A stretch of DNA of 44,177 bases from positions 1 through 44,177 of the IMG/VR virus record IMGVR_UViG_3300025000_002876; one strand, written 5' to 3'. Positions 1 to 7,756 of the stretch are shown one piece after another. The position numbers were made by a program, and so were the translations under genes. The DNA is from a virus. Under the pieces are notes generated by a model. That model searched no databases. It had not been told where the DNA came from and was given only the letters and a program-made list of their open reading frames with translations. How positions within the stretch are numbered: position 1 is the stretch's first letter; every line of letters begins with the position of its first letter.

Positions 1-2636
1 CTCCGGAAGGCACACATAATGGCCATCAGTACCGTCCAGCATCCATTGTCGTTGTATTTATATACTTCGCGCACCAGGGCAGCCCAGTCCTTGAAATTGA
101 CGTTTTTGTTTTCGCGGTAAATAAAAAAACGGTCCAGTGCAAACTGATCTTCATCCTTGCGAACGTCCTTATATATGACCGATATGGATGGCGAATAAAA
201 TGTGGTATCCCCGTGCTCGATCAGCCCCAGATCGTCCATGTATTTGATCTTGTTTTCGGCAAATACTGCATTACTGAAGGCGTAGAAGTCTTCGTTTTGC
301 TGGCCGAAAATGGTTAGTTCGTAGGCGACAGGGAATTGCAGCGCGATGGAATCGAGAATAGTGTCCAAATGAAACACTTTGGCATTCCGGAGAAGATACG
401 GACCCTGACGAAACAGAAACTTTTTGAAGGCCCCAAACTCAATCATTTCGTTACTGGGGATCTCCACATATTTCGACGATCGTAAATCGGCATGATTGAG
501 TTTACAGATACGTTTGTTCTTCAGCGGATCGTCGGAGAATACCTGAAACTGAGGTTCCATGTAGAAGTTCCCAACCTTGGTCAGGGTGCCATGTTCGGTA
601 GCAAATACATAAAAGATCTTCTTACCGTCTTTATTCTGTGCTGCAAAATGATTGTATTTATTGAAGAACTTCTGATCGACGTACTCGGGCAGTTTTTCAA
701 TCGAAAAAACGTAATGCTCATCATCGATCATGATTTCTTCGTTGCGCTGCTGCACCTTGTTTTTTACCTTACTCAGGAAGGGTTTCAGCACCTGCGCAAA
801 ATCGGCTTTCGACAGGCCAAAACGTTTGGCAATTTCGGCAGTCTTAATCGATATGGTTGTGTTATCGAGTTTACTCAGAAATTCGGCAGCCAACTCAACA
901 GCTTCTTTCTTCGAATCCGGATCATAAGGTTTGATGCTTTCGGCCAGATAATCAAAATAAAATGTTGAGAACGAAACGTATTCCTGATCTAATGCATAAT
1001 GAGTTCCACAATTCAGCACTACGGTAAATCCATTCTCGGATAAAAACTTCATTTGCTTGATTTGCCGTTGAATTTTAATACCATCTTCCGGCGAAACTCC
1101 CTTACCTGCTTTAATTGACGCTAACTGTTCAAAGTCAAACTCTTCGGCAAAAACTAAGTTTTTAGTTATACCGCTTAGCTTTCCAATCTGTACGGCAGTT
1201 AATAATCCGGAGATAACAATCGAATTCGTTTCAAGATCAGATCCGGTATTGGCAAAAGCGGTTTCTTTTGAGGTGTAGATAAATACCTGGTCTTTTTCGC
1301 GGATGGCCGTTTCGTTCACGATCATTCCGAAAATTTCATCAGCCTTTTCTTCCTTGAAAATTCCGGCTTCTACCTTTTTGCGGTCGATACCGAATTTGTT
1401 GGCAACTTCAGAAAAGTAGGTTTCGCGGGTAACCAGATCAGGAACTTTCTTAACAGTATCAAGCAGCTCGTTAATCAGTTTTCCTTTTTCGGCAGGTTTT
1501 TGCTCAATGTCTTTCGCTGCAAGGTCGCACATCAGCAAAATAAAATCTTTCTCATTGTCCTCAATCCAGCGATACAGTTCGTCGCGGCTTTTTCCTTTGG
1601 CAAACGTGTCAGGATCTTCGCCTGTTGGCAACAGAGCCACATACACATTTAATCCCTCGGCAATACAAATATCGATGCCTTTTACTGCTGCTTTCAAGCC
1701 TGCTCCGTCGCCATCGAACAGAATGGTCAGGTTATTGGTAAAGCGGTGGATCAGCCGGGCATGTTCAACCGTTAAGGCGGTTCCCGACGTACAAATGGTA
1801 TTGGTCAATCCTTGTTTATGGAAACGGATCACATCGGTATTGCCTTCAACCAGGTAAGCTTTGCCCTCTTTTATAATGGCCGCTTTGGCCTGAAATAAAC
1901 CATACAATAACCGGCCCTTATGAAACAATTCAGTTTCAGGAGAATTTAGGTATTTGGAGTCGTTTTTACCCGGATTCGGGTCGAGTATGCGCCCGGTAAA
2001 TCCAACCACATGCCCCATCAGGTCGAAATACGGAAACATCACCCGGTCGCGGAAGCGGTCGAAGTACTTACCGGCATCACTTTTGCTTAATAAACCGGCT
2101 TTATGCAATTGTTGCGGATTGTAACCAAGCGAAGTCATGTGCTCCAGTAATCCGCCCCAGGCAGTGGCAATACTTCCCAATTCAAATTTCGACAGATCCA
2201 CCAAATCAAAATCGCGGTCTTTCAGATAATTAATAGCCTGTCCGTGGTTCTTCAGATTGTCGGCGTAAAAGGTAGCTGCAACACGGTTCATAGCGAACAT
2301 CGTATCGCGCTCACTCCGCTTCTGAAGTTCATCGGCAGTCATTTCAACCTTTGGAATCTCGACATGATATTTTTTAGCCACGTATTCAATTGCTTCCGGA
2401 TAAGTCATAGCTTCGTGCTCCATTACAAAACTGATGGCATTACCTGCCTTTCCGCAGCCAAAACATTTAAATATACCCTTGGCCGGACTGACGATCATCG
2501 ACGGGGTTTTCTCGTTATGAAAAGGGCAAACGCCCAGATAATTCACGCCTTTCTTCTTCAGGTTTACAAATTCGGAAACCACTTCTGTAATATTGGCGGC
2601 TGACAGTACTTTCTGGATAGTATCTTGTGGGATCAT
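1..2636 (-). CDS. Phage DNA primase, CHC2 zinc finger plus Toprim, with long C-terminal extension (partial at window edge)
   Basis: Makes RNA primers for phage DNA replication. The frame opens with ATG at 2636 and stays open to the left edge, giving at least 878 residues. Residues 37-61 carry the primase zinc finger (C37, H40, C58, C61), which matches DnaG. The Toprim core follows, with the acidic VEGNTDVI segment near residue 263 and the DGD motif near 308-310. A bacterial DnaG is usually about 600-680 aa, so the extra 200+ residues suggest a phage primase fused to a helicase-type domain whose P-loop would lie outside the window; that part is inference. It is the last visible gene of the leftward early arm. 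It is less likely to be the host dnaG, because it lies downstream of collinear phage genes. Confidence 0.85.
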   Translation of the reverse strand, partial: MIPQDTIQKVLSAANITEVVSEFVNLKKKGVNYLGVCPFHNEKTPSMIVSPAKGIFKCFGCGKAGNAISFVMEHEAMTYPEAIEYVAKKYHVEIPKVEMTADELQKRSERDTMFAMNRVAATFYADNLKNHGQAINYLKDRDFDLVDLSKFELGSIATAWGGLLEHMTSLGYNPQQLHKAGLLSKSDAGKYFDRFRDRVMFPYFDLMGHVVGFTGRILDPNPGKNDSKYLNSPETELFHKGRLLYGLFQAKAAIIKEGKAYLVEGNTDVIRFHKQGLTNTICTSGTALTVEHARLIHRFTNNLTILFDGDGAGLKAAVKGIDICIAEGLNVYVALLPTGEDPDTFAKGKSRDELYRWIEDNEKDFILLMCDLAAKDIEQKPAEKGKLINELLDTVKKVPDLVTRETYFSEVANKFGIDRKKVEAGIFKEEKADEIFGMIVNETAIREKDQVFIYTSKETAFANTGSDLETNSIVISGLLTAVQIGKLSGITKNLVFAEEFDFEQLASIKAGKGVSPEDGIKIQRQIKQMKFLSENGFTVVLNCGTHYALDQEYVSFSTFYFDYLAESIKPYDPDSKKEAVELAAEFLSKLDNTTISIKTAEIAKRFGLSKADFAQVLKPFLSKVKNKVQQRNEEIMIDDEHYVFSIEKLPEYVDQKFFNKYNHFAAQNKDGKKIFYVFATEHGTLTKVGNFYMEPQFQVFSDDPLKNKRICKLNHADLRSSKYVEIPSNEMIEFGAFKKFLFRQGPYLLRNAKVFHLDTILDSIALQFPVAYELTIFGQQNEDFYAFSNAVFAENKIKYMDDLGLIEHGDTTFYSPSISVIYKDVRKDEDQFALDRFFIYRENKNVNFKDWAALVREVYKYNDNGCWTVLMAIMCAFR

Positions 2637-2728
2637 TAGTGTTTGGAATTGAATATTGGTGATTCAGCGTTTGGTGTTCTTTGGTTGAATTGTTTCGGGT
2701 TACTAATTCTGTACTGTCTAAAGTTTAG
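2637..2728. other. Spacer between primase and upstream small gene
   Basis: No gene is seen. A perfect 12-bp palindrome (GTTTAGCTAAAC) overlaps the stop of the upstream gene near 2722-2733 and could act as a weak stem-loop. Confidence 0.3.
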
Positions 2729-3091
2729 CTAAACGATAGGCTCGAAATTTCCGCAGGCTCGATCCTTTTCATATCTGGTAACCGGATCAGGGTTAAACAT
2801 GCATTTCCCGTGCATATTATCCTGAATCACATCACCAGGACGATGATAACCACGCTGCCAGTATGAACAGTTTTCGCACTTCCGTTCAAGTGGTTTCGAG
2901 TTACAAAGTTGGAGTGGCCATCCAATAGCTCCTTTTAACTGATTGCCATATTGAGCGGCTTCTTTGGCCTGTACTACGGTTTTACCATGAGTTGCTACTA
3001 CATTATCATTCGCTTCTGTCACACCAAAAATTACTACGTGGGTTAATCCCAATAACTCACGAACTTGTTTTGCTTGTTTTATAGAAATCAT
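2729..3091 (-). CDS. Small cysteine-rich phage protein of unknown function
   Basis: 120 aa. The N-terminal half is an ordinary alpha/beta sequence (VVIFGVTEAND, then an Ala-rich helix). The C-terminal half holds four or more cysteines (CENCSYW near residue 73, then C near 97 and 112) plus several His/Arg, which suggests a bound metal. I know similar uncharacterised proteins from Bacteroidota prophages, but no function. It belongs to the leftward early operon, about 50 bp after its upstream neighbour. Confidence 0.7.
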   Translation of the reverse strand: MISIKQAKQVRELLGLTHVVIFGVTEANDNVVATHGKTVVQAKEAAQYGNQLKGAIGWPLQLCNSKPLERKCENCSYWQRGYHRPGDVIQDNMHGKCMFNPDPVTRYEKDRACGNFEPIV

Positions 3092-3139
3092 TCTGATTTG
3101 TTTTTTTGAGGTTAAATAAATAAATGCTATAAGTATGTA

Positions 3140-3472
3140 TTAATCATTTTTCTCTGTGGTTTTTACTTTTTTAAACAGGAAGAAAGCAATCATGCTATCA
3201 TCCCTAAGGTAAGGGTATTTTTGTTTCAGGTGGCGGCTGGTCCATGCGGCATCGTGCCCGTAGGTAACTTCACAAATCAGGTTACTCATTGCATCCAGCG
3301 GGTATCGGAAGAAGTCGCCACGTACCACCCTTGTTTCTTTTACTCCATCAATTAAAATCATTTCAACCGGTGTTTCGGCAATGTCAATCAAGTCCTTTTG
3401 TGGCGCCGGAAATGCCAGAAAAAACGTTCCGGTATCAGGAATGTGTGCTTCAATGCGTTTGGGTTCGGTCAT
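3140..3472 (-). CDS. Hypothetical phage protein, 110 aa
   Basis: 110 aa, soluble, no signal peptide, no recognised motif. It contains a beta-rich N-terminal half (IPDTGTFFLAF) and a charged helical C-terminus. It starts 5 bp after the stop of the 3478-3906 gene, so the two are probably translated from one message. Function unknown. Confidence 0.65.
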   Translation of the reverse strand: MTEPKRIEAHIPDTGTFFLAFPAPQKDLIDIAETPVEMILIDGVKETRVVRGDFFRYPLDAMSNLICEVTYGHDAAWTSRHLKQKYPYLRDDSMIAFFLFKKVKTTEKND

Positions 3473-3477
3473 CTTTC

Positions 3478-3906
3478 TTATTCTTTTTGATGAAGCAGTT
3501 GAAACTGCAGTTTTGCAATGTTGACAATTGCATTAACATTATTGCAAACCTGTTTGGCACGTGGTATATATCCGGGATCGTTGCGAACTTTGTCAGTATC
3601 GTCAATCAGTCCCTGGGCAAGCGCCGGAAACATGGTTTTGGTTTCTAAAAACAGTAGCGGTACTTCCGTTTTTGGCTTATTAGTGGCCGGTACCCGAGTA
3701 TTCATTTCTTCAGCTTCAGTTACCACCGGTATCTCTTCAAAACAAGCCAGGAAAAGACCGATCTTTTCCTCATTTTCCTTGATAAATTTCTGAGGTTGCC
3801 CGTTTATTTCGACAATTATCTCTATCTCCCCGGGATGAGAGGCGTCGAACGATTTAATAACTGCTGGTTGGTTGCGATAGTAGTAAGTTTTACCACCATT
3901 AGCCAT
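3478..3906 (-). CDS. Hypothetical phage protein
   Basis: 142 aa from the ATG at 3906; a start at 3930 (150 aa) is also open. I prefer 3906 because it overlaps the stop of the HNH gene by only 8 nt (ATGGCTAA), a normal coupling geometry. The N-terminal 50 residues look like a small beta-barrel (KTYYYRNQPAV, IEIIVEINGQPQKF); the C-terminal part is helical with a Pro/Thr-rich linker between. Not recognised. Confidence 0.65.
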   Translation of the reverse strand: MANGGKTYYYRNQPAVIKSFDASHPGEIEIIVEINGQPQKFIKENEEKIGLFLACFEEIPVVTEAEEMNTRVPATNKPKTEVPLLFLETKTMFPALAQGLIDDTDKVRNDPGYIPRAKQVCNNVNAIVNIAKLQFQLLHQKE

Positions 3907-4753
3907 TTGTTGTAGTTTCAGTAAGCTCATTGATTTGTCTTTTAAGTTTTATTTGATTTCGTTTTAATTCAATCAGTTCGGGCATTTCCCGGAATATCGG
4001 TTTTAGATTAGGAGACATGTGTGTAAGTTTGGATAGAATGTAATTGTCGCTTAACTCTTCGCGGCCAATATTTGCGGCTATGGCTTTATCTCTCGAAACG
4101 AGTTCCCAGTTTTCCGGATCACAGTTAAGCCGATCATCAGTTTTGCAAGCAAGAATATTATCTGAAGGAATGGGACCGTATTTTTGCTCCCAGTTGTATC
4201 GGTTTAAATGAATAAACTTTCCATTGATTTTAATATACTTGTAATGTCTTTCATAATGGCCCCATACCCTAATTTGATTTTCAGGAAATGCTGTTCGATA
4301 TCCCAGGCTCCAATCATTATTTTCGTAGGTGTATCCTAAATTAAATATCTGGTTGTTTCTGACCCGTATTTTATAAGTTTCTTCATCAGTATGCTTCAAC
4401 CCCAGCAATTCCTGTTTTTTCTCAACATGTTTCTTATTGAAAGTGCGATATACTTTTTCTCCGTCAATGATTCTGAATGTGCTTTTCCGGTCATTCAGCA
4501 TTATTGCTAATTCAGTGTAACCATGTGTTTTATAGTTTTGATTTAGAAACTCAATATCTTCTTTACTCCATCGAATTTGAATACCCCTTCGCAGTCCTAA
4601 TCTGCGACATTGGTGCAGAACACTTGATGGTTTTAAAGTATCTGATCTCATTGAATTGATCGCTTCGCATAACTGAGCATTAGTCATACTGAAGAAATTA
4701 TCCTTCAGAAAATCGAGTTCGGATTGAGAGTAATAAATAGGATCAGTTTTCAT
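3899..4753 (-). CDS. HNH homing-type endonuclease
   Basis: 284 aa. Residues about 5-40 and 60-95 are two SANT/Myb-like helical repeats beginning with similar text (SQSELDFLKDNFFSMTNAQL; WSKEDIEFLNQNY), likely DNA-binding. The middle and C-terminal part carries an HNH_3-type core: KYIKINGKFIHLNRYNWE, then GPIPSDNILACKTDDRLNC, then NWELVSRDKA, the pattern H...W...G.IP...NCD.NW. A Lys/Arg-rich helix closes the protein. Such free-standing HNH nucleases are common in phage genomes and help their own spread. It sits just downstream of the DGR genes in the same direction, so it may have moved with them (inference). Confidence 0.75.
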   Translation of the reverse strand: MKTDPIYYSQSELDFLKDNFFSMTNAQLCEAINSMRSDTLKPSSVLHQCRRLGLRRGIQIRWSKEDIEFLNQNYKTHGYTELAIMLNDRKSTFRIIDGEKVYRTFNKKHVEKKQELLGLKHTDEETYKIRVRNNQIFNLGYTYENNDWSLGYRTAFPENQIRVWGHYERHYKYIKINGKFIHLNRYNWEQKYGPIPSDNILACKTDDRLNCDPENWELVSRDKAIAANIGREELSDNYILSKLTHMSPNLKPIFREMPELIELKRNQIKLKRQINELTETTTNG

Positions 4754-4759
4754 TAATTT

Positions 4760-5065
4760 TTAAGTAAATAAGTATCGGTCATTTTCTTCAACTATTGTTG
4801 TGGTGAATGGGAATCCGCTTTCCGGCACTTGTTTGATCACTTCAATCAAACCACCTGCTCCTGTAAAAACTACATGCTTCCGCTGATCAAATGATATTTG
4901 CAGACACAAACACTTTCCGGATCCTTTCTCTTTGAATACTTTGGAGTCCTCAATTTTGAAATGATGAACAACGATCTCCCTGTTCAGAATCTTCGACATT
5001 TTGATTTTCTCACCTTCAAAAGCCTGGCTTTCTACCTTGATGTTGAATTGGCTAAACGTGTTCAT
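4760..5065 (-). CDS. Small protein overlapping the DGR reverse transcriptase; unknown
   Basis: 101 aa. Its ATG lies inside the end of the reverse transcriptase gene (14-nt overlap, ATGAACACGTTTAG), so the two are probably translationally coupled. The sequence is basic in the first half and beta-rich (HFKIEDSKVFKEKGSGKCLC, HVVFTGAGGLIEVI). It does not look like Avd, the helical-bundle accessory protein of many DGRs. It could be a DGR accessory factor or an unrelated early protein of the OB-like kind. A shorter form from Met23 is possible. Confidence 0.6.
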   Translation of the reverse strand: MNTFSQFNIKVESQAFEGEKIKMSKILNREIVVHHFKIEDSKVFKEKGSGKCLCLQISFDQRKHVVFTGAGGLIEVIKQVPESGFPFTTTIVEENDRYLFT

Positions 5066-6011
5066 GGAGTAATTTCTTTAGGAGGTTTTTACTGTCGCAA
5101 TGCGAGGCCCATCCGTTGTAGGAGGCGATTGATTTGGCATTTCTGTTCTTTACCATCATCCGTGCAAAGTTCTGTTTGATGCTCTTCCGTAGCAGCGTGT
5201 GCGTGTGGCGAAACACATAACCGACAAAGTCAATCCCCCGCGCATCAACCGGGAATACCTGGTAGTTTCCTTTGATGGTTAGTTTAAGCCGGTCGTTCAG
5301 ATAATTCCTGATTTCGGAAAGCAATTGGTGCAAATAAGGCTTGCTGCTTGAGAGGATTACCAGATCATCAGCATAGCGGAAATAGTATTTTACCCGCTTG
5401 TTTTCTTTCATCCAGTGGTCGAAATAGCTCAGGTAAAAGTTGGCGAAATACTGGCTCAGGTAATTGCCGATTGGAAGGCCGTCAGTTGAATCAATAATCT
5501 CATCGAGTAGCCACAGCAGGTCGTTATCCTTAATTTTTCTGCGGAGGAGCTGCTTGAGTATTTCATGATCAACATTGGGATAAAACTTCTTTATATCCAG
5601 CTTCAGACAATATTGCGTATTCTCAACATCCTTTAAAGCTCGTTTCACCGCATTGGCCGCAGGATGAATGCCTTTGCCCTTGATGCAGCTGTAAGTATCA
5701 GCGGTGAAGGTTGACACGTATATTGGCTCCAAAACGTTCATCACCGCGTGATGGGTGATCCGGTCAGGAAAATAAGGCAACCGGAAGATCAGGCGCTCTT
5801 TGGGTTCAAAAATGGTGAATGTTGTATATTCTGATGTTTGATAGGTTTTATCCTTCAGCATTTCATGCAGCTTTTGAATATTTCCTTCCCGATTCCGGTC
5901 GTGCCCGATTACTCCAGGCTGTTTCGATTTACCCTTCCGCGCAATTTCATCGGCCAACTGGAGGTTATCGATGCTGTAAATCTTCTCGTATAAATTGTTG
6001 ATCCGTTTCAT
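5052..6011 (-). CDS. Diversity-generating retroelement reverse transcriptase
   Basis: 319 aa, the usual size for a DGR RT. It copies the TR RNA with adenine-specific errors to produce cDNA that replaces the variable repeats. Visible RT motifs: KLDIKKFYP (137-145, first catalytic Asp D139), GLPIGNYLSQYFAN (178-191), YADD (213-216, the catalytic Asp pair), LTIKGNYQ and FVGYVFR (262-268). The IG-N-SQ form of motif 4, instead of the QG-SP form of group II intron RTs, is the known DGR signature. There is no maturase or endonuclease domain, and no group II intron RNA around it. The TR lies 106 bp upstream on the same strand, with both target genes beyond. Confidence 0.95.
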   Translation of the reverse strand: MKRINNLYEKIYSIDNLQLADEIARKGKSKQPGVIGHDRNREGNIQKLHEMLKDKTYQTSEYTTFTIFEPKERLIFRLPYFPDRITHHAVMNVLEPIYVSTFTADTYSCIKGKGIHPAANAVKRALKDVENTQYCLKLDIKKFYPNVDHEILKQLLRRKIKDNDLLWLLDEIIDSTDGLPIGNYLSQYFANFYLSYFDHWMKENKRVKYYFRYADDLVILSSSKPYLHQLLSEIRNYLNDRLKLTIKGNYQVFPVDARGIDFVGYVFRHTHTLLRKSIKQNFARMMVKNRNAKSIASYNGWASHCDSKNLLKKLLHEHV

Positions 6012-6116
6012 ATTTGGCCTTTGCTTTTAATGGATCGTTTTCGCTTTCGTTACCAACGCTCCGTTAAAGAATTCGTTATTTTTTGCACTGTTGGCAAGGT
6101 CTACACTGCCAGTATC

Positions 6117-6197
6117 GCATAGGTGAGAGCTGACATTCGTATTCGTGTTATCGTAGTTGTAATTCGAGTTCGAAAAACTGAAACTGGAAGACAGAAC
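6117..6197 (-). repeat. DGR template repeat (TR)
   Basis: 81 bp. Read on the minus strand it is rich in AAC, AAT and TAC codons (encoding NSNYNYDNTNTN). Aligned without gaps to 6313-6393 it has 13 mismatches, and to 6749-6826 it has 14. Every mismatch is at a TR adenine (T on the plus strand). That is the hallmark of adenine-directed mutagenic retrohoming. The TR has 22 adenines; 17 differ in at least one VR. The short open frame across it (6027-6218) is best explained as the fossil frame of the template, not a gene. Confidence 0.95.
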
Positions 6198-6231
6198 TAG
6201 CAGCAACGCAGCGTACAACCTTTCTTATATT

Positions 6232-6663
6232 TTACTCCGGATAGAGAAAGTATTCCTGGTATTCAGTCTTGAACTGTTCGGCTATATACAAGGCTTTCTC
6301 TGAGGAGTCAGTGCAAAGGCGAGAGCCGACAATCGTATCCGCGTTACCGTAGAAGTAATCCGAGTACGAAAAACCGAAACCGGAAGACAGAACCCTGTAC
6401 CAAGGGAAGTATTTGTATTGATTAGAGTCGCTCCAATCGGGTCTCCAACCGTTATTAATTGCAAGAAAGATGATCATCAGCTTATAGGCTGCAATGATCG
6501 GTTTGCGAAGATCCTCTGGGATCATTGAAACATCAGGAAGAGCGGTCGGATCAACGTTTTGCTTTGCGCAAGCATCTTCAAACGATTTGATTGTTCTGAA
6601 ATCGAATACGCCTTCGACTGCTTCGCGCTCAGGCACCATTGTTTTTTGTGATTTTTTGGCCAT
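6232..6663 (-). CDS. DGR target protein 1 (C-type-lectin-like variable protein)
   Basis: 143 aa; the variable repeat covers residues 91-117, close to the C-terminus. The N-terminal part is helical (TIKSFEDACAKQ..., AAYKLMIIFLAINNGWRPDW), followed by aromatic-rich text (QYKYFPWYRV) and the variable segment SSGFGFSYSDYFYGNADTI ending VGSRLC. This fits the small CLec-fold DGR targets common in gut Bacteroidota. Template-adenine positions encode Y, D, Y, F, G, N, A, D and I here. No signal peptide or membrane segment. It is paralogous to the next gene upstream, which ends 4 bp before this start. What it binds is unknown. Confidence 0.9.
   Translation of the reverse strand: MAKKSQKTMVPEREAVEGVFDFRTIKSFEDACAKQNVDPTALPDVSMIPEDLRKPIIAAYKLMIIFLAINNGWRPDWSDSNQYKYFPWYRVLSSGFGFSYSDYFYGNADTIVGSRLCTDSSEKALYIAEQFKTEYQEYFLYPE
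6313..6393 (-). repeat. DGR variable repeat 1 (VR1)
   Basis: 81-bp counterpart of the TR inside target protein 1. 68 of 81 positions are identical; all 13 differences fall on TR adenines. Homology ends abruptly on both sides (after the conserved TGC at the 3' end and before GTTCTGTC at the 5' end). Confidence 0.95.
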
Positions 6664-6667
6664 GGTT

Positions 6668-7144
6668 TTATTTTTTGATGGTTAGAAATTGTTCATACAG
6701 GTCAATAAATTGCTTGGCAGCATAGTTTGATTTTGCCTCAGATTCGAAGCAAAGGCGAGAGCCGACAGACGTATTCGTGTGACCGTAGGTGCAACCCGAG
6801 TCCGAAAAACCGAAACCGGAAGACAGCTTGAAGTAAGGCCACCATTTTTGCTGATTGGTATTGTCCCAATCTAGAGTCCAGCCCTGGTTAATTGCCTTCA
6901 CTACAATTTTTAGTTTTTCATAGTTGATAGTATCCAGATCCAGTCCAAGTGCGGCAAACTTGTAGTTAAATTCTTCTTCCGTAATTCCAACCTCTTCGCA
7001 GGCATCTGCAAAGGTTTTGATGTCGGTGAATTCTCTTTTTTTGAAACAATCTTCTCCAAATGTTTCGGTCAGTACATTCTGAAACCACTTAGGAGCTTCA
7101 GGATAAAGCTTTTTTGCTGTTGTTTTTTTGAGTGTTAATTCCAT
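6668..7144 (-). CDS. DGR target protein 2 (C-type-lectin-like variable protein)
   Basis: 158 aa; the variable repeat covers residues 107-132. Same design as target 1: a helical N-terminal part (IKTFADACEEVGITEEEFN), then KAINQGWTLDWDNTNQQKWW, then the variable segment SSGFGFSDSGCTYGHTNTS ending VGSRLC. Both proteins share the NGW/QGW-DW and SSGFGFS/VGSRLC frame while the template-adenine positions differ (Y/D, D/G, Y/C, F/T, N/H, A/T, D/N, I/S). No export signal. The tandem pair probably arose by gene duplication and is diversified by one RT and one TR. Confidence 0.9.
   Translation of the reverse strand: MELTLKKTTAKKLYPEAPKWFQNVLTETFGEDCFKKREFTDIKTFADACEEVGITEEEFNYKFAALGLDLDTINYEKLKIVVKAINQGWTLDWDNTNQQKWWPYFKLSSGFGFSDSGCTYGHTNTSVGSRLCFESEAKSNYAAKQFIDLYEQFLTIKK
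6749..6826 (-). repeat. DGR variable repeat 2 (VR2)
   Basis: 78-bp counterpart of the TR inside target protein 2. 64 of 78 positions match the TR; all 14 differences are at TR adenines. At seven template adenines VR1 and VR2 carry the same replacement base (six A to G, one A to T); at the other variable positions they differ from each other. Confidence 0.95.
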
Positions 7145-7177
7145 GTTTTAAGATTTTATTTGATATTAGAAAGCATT

Positions 7178-7717
7178 CTACTGATATTCAACCATCACTT
7201 TTTGAGCGTTCAGTAAATCATCTTTTGTGAAAGTAAATGGATAGATACGCCTTTCGATATCGCCATTAACGGCAAAATATTCTTGGTTATATCCAACAAT
7301 AGGATTAGAACTGAAATACTTAACTACTTCCCTATATCTATCTTCCGCACTTTCAGACTTAAAATCATAAAAAACTGTTTTCTTAGGAATTGCAGGATAA
7401 TCGCCAATAATGGAGAGTACTTTATTCAGTTCTATTAGAAATTGAAAAACAGTAATTCCGGCAGACAAATTGTAGCCTTCATTATATTCTTTGTTTACCT
7501 CAATTTCCTTCGACATTCGATCTCTGAGATTTTCATATTCCTTATCAAAATAATAAGTTGTATTCCTGTAATCAATGTCCTCGATTCCTGTTAATTGGAT
7601 ATTTGCGTAAATGGAAGATAACCCTTCAGCTATCTTGTAGGCTTTTATTAATTGCCTTTTCACTTTTTCAACGCAGTTATGTTTGTGACAATGTTTTGCG
7701 TATTTTATTTTCAGCAT
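7178..7717 (-). CDS. Hypothetical protein upstream of the DGR targets
   Basis: 179 aa. The start has a His/Cys cluster (KHCHKHNC), followed by long helices (VEKVKRQLIKAYKIAEGL; EYENLRDRMSKEIEVNKEYN) and a mixed C-terminal half. It is not recognisably Avd, the usual DGR accessory factor, which is shorter and wholly helical. It is followed after 33 bp by the DGR target genes, so it may be part of the DGR transcript, but nothing links it functionally. Confidence 0.65.
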   Translation of the reverse strand: MLKIKYAKHCHKHNCVEKVKRQLIKAYKIAEGLSSIYANIQLTGIEDIDYRNTTYYFDKEYENLRDRMSKEIEVNKEYNEGYNLSAGITVFQFLIELNKVLSIIGDYPAIPKKTVFYDFKSESAEDRYREVVKYFSSNPIVGYNQEYFAVNGDIERRIYPFTFTKDDLLNAQKVMVEYQ

Positions 7718-7756
7718 TTTTTTAAATTTTTGTTGATTTGAAAATGAAGCCCGAAC

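Noticed and set aside
1-2636. Host chromosomal dnaG
   Set aside because: Too long for DnaG and collinear with phage early genes.
5052-6011. Group II intron or retron reverse transcriptase
   Set aside because: Motif 4 is IGNYLSQ rather than the QG..SP form, no maturase or msr/msd region, and A-only mismatches of TR and VRs identify a DGR.
6027-6218. 63-codon open frame across the template repeat
   Set aside because: It is open because the TR mirrors a coding VR; there is no independent sign of translation and the flanks are not protein-like.
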